The notes beneath the pieces were generated by a model. It searched no databases and was not told the DNA's origin. It saw nothing but the letters and a program-made list of their open reading frames with translations. From assembly GCA_015039465.1 (NCBI GenBank), contig MU130549.1, positions 245,930 to 309,929 of the forward strand: a stretch of DNA of 64,000 nt, read 5' to 3'. The position numbers and the translations under genes are program-made. The first letter of the stretch is position 1. The number at the start of each line of letters is the position of its first letter. Source of the stretch: Phlegmacium glaucopus (taxonomy: Eukaryota > Basidiomycota > Agaricomycetes > Agaricales > Cortinariaceae). Positions 50,636-61,920 of the stretch are shown here, piece after piece.

Positions 50636-53600
50636 ATGATTGTACTGCTAGTGACCGTTCTCTTCTGTTTCTCTCTAGCTCTAGCTCAACAACAACTAGC
50701 TCTTGTACACACTGCCTCGTCAACACCTGATATCTCCACAATAAATGACTATAACCTCCTCGACATCATCCTCGTAGCTTCAGTAGACGGTAAATTCCAT
50801 GCCCTCAACAGGACGTCTGGTGCTACTCTCTGGTCAATGGCCTCTTTCGCCACTACTACAAGTGTTTCCGCCCCTTCCTCACTCGCACCGCTCGTCCGCA
50901 CCCAACATGTAGACTATAACCCAGAGTCGGACTACGAAGATGATACACCACAAGAAACCTACATCATTGAACCTCAATCAGGGGATATATATGTCATGAC
51001 AACTCCTTCAAGTCCTTTACAACGATTCCCATTCTCCATGGCAGAATTAGTCGACATATCCCCCTTGACAAATGAACATGAACATCAGACGAGGTACTTT
51101 GTGGGAAGGAAAGAAACCTCTCTGATATTAATGGAATTGGAGACTGGGAAAATAAAAGCTACACTCAATTCGGAATGTCCTTTTATCCCAGACGACACCG
51201 AGGAGTCCCAGGATGTGGACCTTGACGAACTGGAGGGAAGTAAACCACCTATATCAGCTCCTACAGAAATCTATATAGGACGTACAGGTATTTCCATCTC
51301 TCTTTCCTCACACCTTACTCTTTTTTATCTTAGTATTATTCCCAAGACTACCATATATCAATACGCAAGAAACCTACCCCGAGTGTACCGAATCCTCCCA
51401 TACACAATCTCACCTTCTCAACATATGGCCCTAACAACAGGGACAATCACCTACAAACACTTTATCGCAAGACTAACGACAATTCCTATGTACAGAGTCT
51501 ACCCAACGGAGAACTCATCGCATTTCGGGGTAGGACCCCAGCTGCGGACCAAGGAAAAATCAAAGAAAAAGACGGGCCAGACTCTCTCCTCTGGGGACAG
51601 CACTTCAACGCACCAATGTAAAATATTACACTTTTTTTCTCCTCTTCTCTCCAACTTTTAACGTTCTGTTATTTTCAGTGTAGCCATCTTTGACATCCTC
51701 CAAGCCCCACCTACAATCAACACTCCAAACCCACACCCTTTCATCCTCCTCCAACCCCGTCCCCGCCTCCCCGACCTCTTCCCTTCCCGATCTCTCTCCC
51801 GCCACCACCTACCCAATCTAGAAGCTGCCTATGTAGGAGTCGTAGAAGAAACAGGGAGTTTATTCGCTATGAGTCCTGAAAGCTTTCCATTGGTTGTGTT
51901 TGGTGGGAATGAATATAAAGACAAAACGACAAAGACAAGGGATAAGAAGTCCTTACCGGCTGGTGAAGGCAAGGAGGACGAATCTCCCGAAGATGTCATT
52001 AATCCCCATGAATCGACATGCATGCTAAACCCCTACGATATTCGTTGTATCGTAGGAGTTAGGCGAGTTGAAAATGGGGGTGGGCCAGAAGAGAGGTTGA
52101 AGAGTTTGTTAGATGGACCACCTCTTCCACGAGGACCTCTGAATGGTTCCGCAGCACCGATCTCCGCTGTACCTGTCGGTCGTACACCAGGAGACGATAA
52201 TGACGATAAGCGGTGGCACAACGAGAACACCAGCAACAGAGTACAAGATATCATAGCCATCTCTGACGGCCGTGCAAATATCCTACCTCAACTAAACAAA
52301 TTGGAAACTCTTCTCTCAACTATCCTGTTTGCTGTTTTCTCGGCGTGGTTTTTATGGAAACGGGTTGGGATGAAAGTGAATTTGGCTGGAGAGAAAGAAA
52401 GGAAAAGAACAACTGTAGAGGAGGAAGAGGAGCAAGATCGTCATCCCATTGGACATATGGAACGTGATCAGGAGAACACGTCGATAAATGGCACGGCATC
52501 ATCACCATCATCACCTTTTGAGAACACCTTGTTGGACAATGAAACCGGAGTGCATCCAGCGATGTCAACTCCACCACCCGTACTTATGAATGGACATGCT
52601 GACCCCATAAATGATCTTACGAATACCCCAACAACAATACCACCAACGCCGAGTCCTAATCTCAAACGTGAATTCTCCATCTCTCTCCCGTCCAACCTAG
52701 ATCCTCTACCAATCTCACAAACACCCATACCTCTTCTTCCTCAAACACCTCTACCTTCCACGCCCACCACCGCTACTCCAGGGGTAATAGATGACAACGA
52801 AGACAGTGAGGCAGAAGTTGAACCTGAAAACGGGGCAGGTGCAATTACTACGCCTGGTAAACGGAAAGCAAGGAGGGGGAAGAGGGGGAAGAAGAAGAGG
52901 CCTGGCGTTCTAGGTGGGGAAGAGGTTGGTAGTGGCGGGAGTGGTGGCGATAAAGCAGAGAAAGATAGAGATGCAGATGGAGGAGAGAAGGCTTCGTCGT
53001 TGATATTGACAACTTCGTCGCCGAAACCTCTTGCAACGCCTATACCTTCACTGACAGTATCAGATACGATTCTAGGTACGTTTACCTCTTCCTTTCCTCA
53101 ACTTTTTCAAACAAAAAAAAACTCATTAAATTTGCAGGCTACGGTTCACACGGCACAGTCGTGTACCAAGGTTCATTCCAAGGCCGAGCCGTAGCCGTCA
53201 AACGTCTCCTCCAAGATTTCGTAACCCTAGCCACTCGCGAAGTATCCATCCTTCAACAATCTGATGATCATCCTAATGTGATCAGGTATTACTATCAAGA
53301 ATCGCATCTCAACTTTTTTTATATCGCACTTGAATTGTGTCCTGCTTCGTTGGCTGATATTGTCGAGAACCCGTACGGTCATGGCAATGGGATTGGAAGT
53401 TTGGGTGGGAATAGGAGAGAAGAGGAGTGGAGAGAGATTGTAAAGGGGTTTGATGCGAAGAGGGCGATGAGGCAGGTAGCGAGTGGGTTGAGGCATTTAC
53501 ATGGCCTTGGGTTGATTCATCGAGATATCAAACCCCAAAATATTCTGATTTCTTCTGCTTCCTCTTTAACCGGGGGACGAGATGGATCAGGGTACAGGAT

Positions 53601-54579
53601 GCTCATATCCGATTTTGGTCTATGTAAGAAACTAGACGTGGACCAAACTAGTTTCTTACCTACCGCGAATGGTGCAATGGCAGCTGGGACAGTAGGTTGG
53701 CGAGCTCCCGAGATTTTACGTGGGGAAGTCAAGCTTGATGAACTTTCGAATGGTGACGATTCCATATCTTCTCGAGGGAGTGTAGCTACCGTCAACGGCA
53801 CTTCCTCCACACCCACTGGCACAACAACCACAAAAACTCGGCTAACAAAAAGTGTCGACATCTTCGCCTTAGGTTGCCTCTTCTACTACACCCTCACAAA
53901 TGGTGGACACCCATACGGCGACCGTTTCGAACGCGAAGGCAACATCTTCAAAGACAACAAACAACTCTCTCTCCTCCCCCACTTTTGTTCAACAGAAGAA
54001 TCAACAGAAGCCCAACATCTCATAACCCAAATGCTCGATCCCCAACCATCGCAACGACCCGATACCAAAACATGTCTTCTTCATCCATTTTTCTGGGATC
54101 CAGCTAAACGGTTAGGGTTTTTACAAGATGCTTCGGATAGGTTCGAAGTTATGTGTAGAGATCCGAAGGATGGAGCTTTGATTAAGTTGGAGAAGGATGC
54201 TGGGAATGTTGTTGGGAATGATTGGCATCAGAGGTTGGATAAGATTTTTATTGAGAATTTGGGAAAGTATAGGAAGTATGATGGGAGATCTGTACAAGAT
54301 TTGATGAGGGCTTTGAGAAATAAAGTACGTCTTTTTTTTCTTCGTTTGTCCCTGGATGTTCTTATTGATCCTTTTTTTTCCGCCTCTATCTAGAAACATC
54401 ATTATCAAGATCTTCCGGAAAATGTTAAACGACATCTAGGTCCAATGCCAGAAGGTTTCCTTGGGTATTTCACACGTCGATATCCGAAATTGTTCATGCA
54501 TGTGCATGGAGTGGTTAAGGATACTGGGTTGCATGGCGAGTCGATGTTTAGGACGTATTTTGAACTGCCGGAATCATAA
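50636..54579 (+). CDS. ire1: IRE1 ER-stress sensor kinase/endoribonuclease
   Basis: Unfolded-protein-response sensor in the ER membrane. Exons 50636-51287, 51347-51617, 51679-53075, 53138-54324 and 54394-54579 sum to 3693 nt (1230 aa). The ATG at 50636 gives a clear signal peptide (VLLVTVLFCFSLALA). The luminal beta-propeller follows (LLDIILVASVDGKFHALNR, IYIGRTDYHISIRKK). A transmembrane helix lies near 515-535 (LLSTILFAVFSAWFLWKR), then a ~200-aa disordered linker. Kinase from ~773: LGYGSHGTVVY, VAVKRLL, HRDIKPQN (~900), SDFGLCK (~932), GTVGWRAPE. The KEN RNase ends the protein, with RALRNKKHHYQDLP holding the R-N and His residues used in cleavage. Its natural mRNA target (HAC1/XBP1-like) is not in the window. 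Confidence 0.96.
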
Positions 54580-55291
54580 ACCGCCTCTTCTCTCTCAAGC
54601 TCCTCTCCCTCCTCCCTGCTCCTTGTTATTACCTTCCCCTTGCGCTTTACTGTTCTTGGCTCATGCTTTCGATGCAATCCCGTCCCCCCTGCTCTCCACC
54701 ACCCCCATCTATCTAAAAGAAACCATTCCCTGGTTCCCTCCTTGTACTTTTTTCTTTCTGGGATTTTTACATGGTTTACCTAGACTCTACCCATTAATCT
54801 CACCTCAAACCCCTCACCAATATCATCATCACCACCACCAACATCACCACCACCAACGCCAACATCACCAACACCTGCATATCACACACTCGCACTCGCA
54901 ATCAAAACCAACAAACTATCCATTCATCACATATCCTTATTTTCAAACAACCCAACGAACTTGTATTTTGTACTTACCTCATATACTTCTTTTTTTTGCT
55001 TGTTATTTAGGTTCTGAGACCCTACCTACCGTGCTGTTTCCATTTCTCAGTTACCCCATTTTGGTTTGACCCTACTTTTTTTGTTATATATCCCCCCACG
55101 GGCCCTTGCATTGTTTTTTCATCATTAGATGGAGGGATGCTTGCTGTGGGTTTTTAACGGTTTTTCTTGTGTTTTTTATATTTATTGCGAAAGTTGTGTC
55201 TGATGTACTATTGCTAAGATGCCGTAGAGCTTAATCTGAATCGTTACTTTGCAAAGCTAGATGCTGCTGGACGACTGGGCCATGTGAGCTG
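53035..55291 (+). repeat. Segmental duplication, copy 1 (IRE1 3' half plus 3' flank)
   Basis: From just before the kinase exon to about 55291 this block matches 60418-62599 in the same orientation. Similarity covers the kinase and RNase exons, intron positions, the last exon (186 nt in both) and ~700 bp of 3' flank (for example CGATGCAATCCCGTCC, CACCTCAAACCCC, GACTGGGC.ATGTGAGCTG). Within copy 1, 54580-55291 has no gene other than IRE1 3' UTR, with CAC-rich microsatellite at 54820-54880. Confidence 0.9.
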
Positions 55292-55888
55292 TCCTTAATC
55301 TGGCAGTGCGCCTTGACGCAAACCATGCCAGGTTTAATCTCCGATCCTTTATCATCTTATCGATATTTCTCGCCAAAACACCCGTTTACCAAAGTCACTG
55401 GTGTTACGCTTTCGTCGTGAGTAAATGATTAACATTCCTTTGTCTATCAAATATGCGGTCACCAAGCTTTGAAGGTTATAGCGCCGTGAAGGCTGTTCTT
55501 TGATCTAACGGAATTCTTTAGGCATTGACCACCCAAGATAAAAAAACATGTTCAAAACACGATTAAAGCCAGACTAAAGCTGAACCTTTTGGCCGATACC
55601 CTCAACCAACACTAGTTTCGGGTGCATACCCACTAGGTGCGCGTCATTGTGACGCGAGTCCCCCAGGAACACCACTCTCTGTTGTCTTGCCCTCAAGGTA
55701 AGGATCTGAATCTGCAAGATTGACTCGCAGGTTCCGATCCTTACTGAGGTTTCGAACGGCTGAGGCTGCTGCCTCATCGTCTAGACAGGGTGAAAAGATG
55801 GCTACAGATAATACTAAGAATGACATATTTTTTGGTCATGATAACAAGGAGATCATGAGTTTGAGTTGATGGCATATTGCGATGGCAG
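55292..55888. other. Intergenic between duplication and hAT-like element
   Basis: About 115 bp at ~55447-55565 resemble 59412-59525 (CAAATATGCGGTCA, then GGAATTCTT and TTCAAA.CACGA). No gene supported. Confidence 0.45.
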
Positions 55889-56518
55889 TAGGGCTGCCAA
55901 CCGTCCCGTCCACGGGGACGGCCGTCTAAAATCAACCCAGTGACGGGTGACGGTCCGTGTACAGACGGCCGTCTTTTTTGAAATCCAAAGGTCGGTCGGG
56001 TCGGGTACGGTATAAAGACGGCCGTGACGGCCGTACACGGTAAAACAAGGAGAAAATTCATTTTACTTGAAATATTCGCACAGTTAAAAATGTCTACAAA
56101 GCTACAGAATATGTAATCTGGAATAAAAATTCTATGAAACCCACAATTAAGCTGGTTGATGACCAAATTGTTGGGACTGAAGCCAAATATTTAATTTAAT
56201 TTATATTTAATTTGTTTTTTAGCACTAATAATTGGTGTAAATAGGTCGGAGAATAGCTCCCCTGACTTCCCAGATTTATTTGAGAGGGAAATATTAACAC
56301 GATTTTTGAATAAATTGACTTTTTTTGCATTTCTCGTTCAGTATACACCTGCTACCCGTGTACGGCCGTCCACGGCCGTCTTGAGACGGGTAAAGACGGT
56401 TCACGGACCGTTGAAACACGGCCGTGAATATTCAAGTTTTGAATCTCGTCGGGTCGGCATCCGTCACCGTGAGACGGTACCCGTGAACCGTCCAGGACGG
56501 GGCCGGTTGGCAGCCCTA
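55889..56518. mobile_element. Non-autonomous hAT-like element with 8-bp target duplication
   Basis: 630 bp starting TAGGGCTGCCAACCG and ending CGGTTGGCAGCCCTA (terminal inverted repeats), flanked by a perfect 8-bp direct repeat GATGGCAG (55881-55888 and 56519-56526). Both ends are packed with copies of ACGGCCGT in either orientation, as transposase-binding subterminal repeats usually are. The middle is AT-rich. No transposase ORF. 8-bp duplication and TAGGG ends fit the hAT superfamily. Confidence 0.9.
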
Positions 56519-56638
56519 GATGGCAGGGTTCATGCAAGAAAGGATTTTCAGGATATGATTTGGTTTGTGTTGTGGTTTTCGTTTTCATGATTTGAGCGCG
56601 TGCGAGGGAATTGAACGGATTATTCAATTGATGTTATT

Positions 56639-58647
56639 TATGGCAACAGAACCTGGACTGCCCTGTTTTTGATCAGCGAACACCGTTAGCCGACCGAACT
56701 TAGTCACCGGTGTGCCGGATTACTAATTTGGTAATATATATCTGTGACATTGAAATTTCGGGAATGGATTTCTAATAACTTTCCTGCTCCTCGACGTTGC
56801 CTCAAGTGATTTTGGAGATATTTAGAAGCAATATGTGTTAATAAAAAGTTAAAATGAGTTCCCAATATGGACAATGCTGTTTTTAATTTGTTTTTAATGA
56901 AGTTGTGGCAGGTCACATCATGTCACATGTGGCAAAATTCTAATGTCAATCAAGTATCTCGGGATCCGCTAAGCCTACGATGACGATTTTTGGTGCGTTA
57001 GAATTGCATTGAGGAGTAGATGTGTTCCCCACCTTAAAATATATGGTTTGGTCAAGTTTTGGTAGAAATTGAAAATGAGGATCTTGAGAATGCTAAGCAT
57101 GAACTCCTGAGACAATGACATGGTAAAAAAAATCATTCTCTTGGAAAGCAGTTCTAATGTATACAAATGAGTGAACCCCATCAGAAAATTGGTAAAATTT
57201 GGTGTTGTGCAAGTAAAATTTGAAGATGCTGGCCCATGACTCAAGTTAATGATAATCCACCCACTGGCAGGTTCACCCAGTTGTAGCTTGCTGTAATTCT
57301 AAGTGTTTAGGCATAAAATAAGTTTATATTAATATCTGTACCTAGGCACAAAAATTCCTAGATGGCATACAAGTAAACTTCAATGTTTGTAAGTAGTAAG
57401 TACTAAGAAATAAGCAATAGTACTTTACCTCATTTTGGTAGGCAAATGACTGAGGTCTACAGTGAACAAGTGTACCTTTGTATTCTGAACTCCATAGACC
57501 ACTTACATCTGAATTGGATATCACAAGCTGATCACAAGTGACAAGACTCATGCACCCATCATTTTAAACCATTTCTCCTGCTGCCTCACCATAATAATTT
57601 ATCATGGTGATTTTATTACTCTAATACTATGTCATATCTTACTCATTCCTCTATGCCCTAGCTGAGAGCTGTCATTTTGTTCTACTAGTACTTGTCAAGT
57701 TGTACCACTGTTGTAATTTAGTTCATTTCTTACTTTTGCATATATAGTATTTCACTGTGACATTTCTCTTCAGTTGTTTGCTTTTATCACTTGCAAACAT
57801 TGAGTGAGCTTAAATCCTTACATATTTCATTTGCTTACCATGTATTTGAAGCTTTGTTATCATGATATCTCTTTCAGGTAAATTTGAATAAATTCATTTG
57901 CTTTATCACTCACAGACACTGAGTTTTATTATATTTCCCAAGATATTTCAAGCTAAACTAAAAGTAAGGCAATAAGAATACTGAAGGTGCAAAGCTTGGC
58001 ACATTATGCATGTTTGGAAGTTGGTGTAGCTACAGTACAGCAGGTAAATAGTAACAGCACCTTCAAATTTTGCTTGCACAACACCAAATTTTACCAATTT
58101 TCTGATGGGGTTCACTCATTTGTATACATTAGAACTGCTTTCCAAGAGAATGATTTTTTTTACCATGTCATTGTCTCAGGAGTTCATGCTTAGCATTCTC
58201 AAGATCCTCATTTTCAATTTCTACCAAAACTTGACCAAACCATATATTTTAAGGTGGGGAACACATCTACTCCTCAATGCGATTCTAACGCACCAAAAAT
58301 CGTCATCGTAGGCTTAGCGGATCCCGAGATACTTGATTGACATTAGAATTTTGCCACATGTGACATGATGTGACCTGCCACAACTTCATTAAAAACAAAT
58401 TAAAAACAGCATTGTCCATATTGGGAACTCATTTTAACTTTTTATTAACACATATTGCTTCTAAATATCTCCAAAATCACTTGAGGCAACGTCGAGGAGC
58501 AGGAAAGTTATTAGAAATCCATTCCCGAAATTTCAATGTCACAGATATATATTACCAAATTAGTAATCCGGCACACCGGTGACTAAGTTCGGTCGGCTAA
58601 CGGTGTTCGCTGATCAAAAACAGGGCAGTCCAGGTTCTGTTGCCATA
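56639..58647. mobile_element. 2-kb element with ~590-bp terminal inverted repeats
   Basis: Arms 56639-57229 and 58057-58647 are near-perfect reverse complements (single mismatches such as CAATGCAATT/CAATGCGATT). Ends read TATGGCAACAG...CTGTTGCCATA and are flanked by GTTATT on both sides (56633-56638, 58648-58653). The 827-bp centre has no meaningful ORF; ORFs within the arms appear twice, mirrored, and are by-products of the repeat. High arm identity implies recent insertion or gene conversion. Superfamily not determined. Confidence 0.88.
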
Positions 58648-58653
58648 GTTATT

Positions 58654-59623
58654 TGGAGTTCACGAAGGAGATTGCAAATTTGGGGAAAAGAAGTAGACTT
58701 TGGGTCAGATGGAGTCTGCGTTCAGGTACACAAAGAATTAATAAACTGATGTACCCGCAAAATCACAAAAACCATAACCTTTGGATTTACCTGTGTCCCT
58801 GTCAAATACTAGCCTGAAGGTTGAGTGGCATCAGGAATTTAACCAAGGTATAGTAGTCAGGATGAATCTAAGAGTATACATAAATCCTATGACTTGTCCA
58901 ACTGACTTGGACTTGAAGAACAACATCAATGAGCTGGTCCTTCGCAGGGCACATTACCGACTGGCGCACTGTATAAAACCCAATTCTGCTGACATTGAAA
59001 GACCTTGCGCACCAAATAGTACTTTTGACATGTCTTCTGAGGTATTATAGACGCTATACTTATCAAATTCCTAAGTTCCAAGTCGCCACACTGGGCAGTG
59101 ACGGTACAGATTCATTATCATCGCATGGTTTCAGCGTCGACGCCGTCTCTGGTGGTTACTTGAGTAACTTTAAGCAATCCAAATACGACAAGCCCGAATC
59201 GATCGCTAGTGACTTGACCCAAGGAATATTCAAATCATTTACTTGGTTATTGCAACACATTTTTCATCAAATTTCCACGTGTTTGACAAAAAGGGGATAT
59301 AGTCGGCATGCGGCTACATTGTGGCTGGGGCTGGCGTCGAATTTGCACCTTGACTCCTTGAGGCATGGTTTCTCTGACACACCATCAACATCTTTTATAC
59401 ATGAATCGAAGTCAAATATGCGGTCAAAAGTGATTGGGCTATCGCCAGTGACTGTTCTTATATCTCGCGGAATTCTTCAACAACAAACACGCAAGGAAAA
59501 AAAAATGGTGTTCAAACACGACAGAACCACGAGGCCACGAGGCTAACGGGAGCCATCGCCTCATCAAGTTTATCATTACCACCTCTTGTCTCTTCATCCT
59601 TTGTGCGTCGGCAGCTAAGGGCA
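58654..59623. other. Upstream region of the zinc-finger-IRE1 gene
   Basis: Two overlapping plus ORFs (58781-59050 and 58995-59546) have no recognised domain and could be a decayed gene. The ~115-bp similarity to 55447-55565 lies at 59412-59525. The promoter of the next gene should be here. Confidence 0.4.
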
Positions 59624-61920
59624 ATGCCAGTTTCCTCCCAATGTGATTGCAGACAGTTTGCAAACAAGGAAGCTCTTCTCCAGCACATGAAGAGCTCAAG
59701 TGCATGGTACCCCTTCTGTTCAATAGGTGATCGAAGGTTTGTTAGCGAGACCGCCTTTGACGACGTGAGTGCCTTCTTTTTCTTAATGTTCTCTCAGCTC
59801 TAACTTCAGTGTTTTTTTCTTTGTAGGATATGGCGGCTAAGCATCCGCCTGCCTATGATTGCACGCTGTGCAATCAAAGTTACCATGCACTTTTCACATT
59901 GGAAGACCATTATCGTGGATCCCCAGCTCACCCAAACTGTGGACGATGTGGCAAGGGGTTCATAGATGCTCCTGCTTGTGAAGAGGTATTATTTACTGAC
60001 TCTTGCTTCTGTTTCCAATCTAAACTCTTCTGATTATCAGCACTATCGGACGGCGCATCTCTCCCCTCATACTGACTTCCACTCCTGTTTGTATCCTGGA
60101 AGTGTAGGTCACACTGCACAAACAACGGCTGTGAACAGACCTAGCTATCCACTGGGACCTCTTACTGTATTCGAGTCAGCTAAAAGGCGGAAACTTATGG
60201 AAGCCAAAGGTGAGAGGGATTCGAGAACGCTTAAAGAGGACTACTGTCAGCAACAGAAATTAATATCAACTCTGGTGGTGGGGATGCCGGTTGAAAGTGC
60301 ATATTTGCATTCTCAATTCCAGACGCACAGCTCCACAGCCTTTCCATCCTTAGCGACCGCCTCGCCTCCCGCCTTCAGTGTATTTACTCATCCCCTGGCA
60401 TCCGGCTTATCGATACCTCTGGCTACGCCTACACCTTTATTAATAACATTAGATTCAATTCTAGGTACGTTCCCGCTTCCATTCCCTTTTTTCAAAAACC
60501 CCCAAGTTCATATAACCTCCAGGGTATGGTTCCCAGGGTACAGTTGTTTTCCGAGGTTCCTTCCAAGGCCAACCCGTAGCCGTCAAACGTCTCCTCCGAG
60601 ATTTCGTCACATTAGCTACTCGCGAAATATCCATCCTCCAACAATCCGATGATCATCCTAATGTGATCAGGTATTACTACCAAGAATCACAACCGAATTT
60701 TCATTATATTGTGCTTCAGCTTTGTCCTGCTTCGTTGGCAGATATTATCGAAGTTCGGCATGGTAGTGGAGGCTTAACTTGGAGTGATAGTAGGAGAGAG
60801 GAGTGGAGAGATATAGTGCGGGAGTTTGATCCGAAGAAGGCGATGAGGCAGGTAGCGAGTGGGTTGAGGCATTTACATTGCCTTGGATTGGTTCATCGGG
60901 ATATCAAACCTCAGAATATATTGATCTCTTCTTCTGGGGGACAAGGTGGAACGGGATACAGGATGCTCATATCCGACTTTGGCCTATGCAAGAGATTAGA
61001 CGTGGATCAAACCAGTTTCCTGCCCACTACAAACGGCGCGATGGCAGCTGGTACCGTCGGTTGGCGAGCTCCAGAAATATTATGTGGGGAAACTAAGTTT
61101 GATGAACTCTTCACTGGTGAATATAACGGTACCCCCTCTCCGTCCCTTGGCACAACAACAACTCCAAGAACCCGTCTAACAAAAAGCGTCGACATATTTG
61201 CCTTAGGCTGCGTATTTTACTACATCCTAACAAACGGCAGACATCCTTACGGCGACCGTTTCGAACGCGAAGTCAACATCATCAAAGATAACAAACATTT
61301 ATCCCTTCTTTTTTCTACTAAAGAAGCGACAGAAGCACACAACCTCATAACCTCCATGTTACATCCACAACCTTCTCAACGTCCAGATATCAAAACATGT
61401 CTTCTTCATCCATTTTTCTGGGATCCCGCGAAGCGGTTAGGTTTCTTACAAGATGCTTCGGATAGGTTTGAGATTATGTGTAGAAATCCGAGGGATGCGG
61501 CCTTGATTAGCTTGGAGAAGGATGCTGGGAACATTGTTGGTCACGATTGGCATCAAAGATTGGATAAGATTGTTATTAAGAATTTGGGAAAGTATAGGAA
61601 GTATGATGGTAAATCTGTACAAGATTTGATGAGGGCTTTGAGGAATAAAGTACGTGATTTTTTTTAGTTGTCCTCACTTCTTTTTTATTCCATCTCATAA
61701 TTGACCTTGTTTTTTTGTTTTGTTTCATTTTAAGAAAAATCATTACCAAGACCTCCCAGACAATATTAAGGTGAATCTAGGTCCAATGCCGGAAGGTTTC
61801 CTTGGGTATTTCACATATCGATATCCGAAATTGTTCATGCATGTGCATGGAGTGGTTAGGGATACTGGGTTGCATGGCGAGTCGATGTTTCGGACGTATT
61901 TTGAACTGCCGGAATCATAA
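59624..61920 (+). CDS. Chimeric C2H2 zinc-finger + IRE1 kinase/RNase protein
   Basis: Five exons (59624-59764, 59827-59985, 60041-60464, 60523-61649, 61735-61920) sum to 2037 nt, an intact 678-aa frame with GT-AG introns. Residues ~1-110 hold C2H2 fingers: two intact (DCTLCNQSY...LEDHYRGSPAH; CGRCGKGF...CEEHYRTAH) and two degenerate ones before them, where Cys or His is replaced. A ~125-aa linker follows. From ~residue 230, within the same exon, the sequence becomes IRE1: LGYGSQGTVVF, VAVKRLL, HRDIKPQN (~365), SDFGLCK (~391), GTVGWRAPE, and the KEN domain with RALRNKKNHYQDLP. Luminal domain, signal peptide and membrane helix are absent, so the product should be soluble. It derives from the neighbouring IRE1. 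Differences are largely synonymous, which suggests it is functional. In KEN the first His of KKHHY is Asn; the second is kept. Confidence 0.88.

Noticed and set aside
56975..58311. Mirrored ORFs of 68-89 aa
   Set aside because: They are the same sequence in the two inverted-repeat arms and show no domain.
59603..60522. Zinc-finger exons as an independent gene ending before the IRE1 part
   Set aside because: Exon 60041-60464 contains both the last finger and the first IRE1-derived codons in one frame, ending at a splice donor at the same place as in IRE1.
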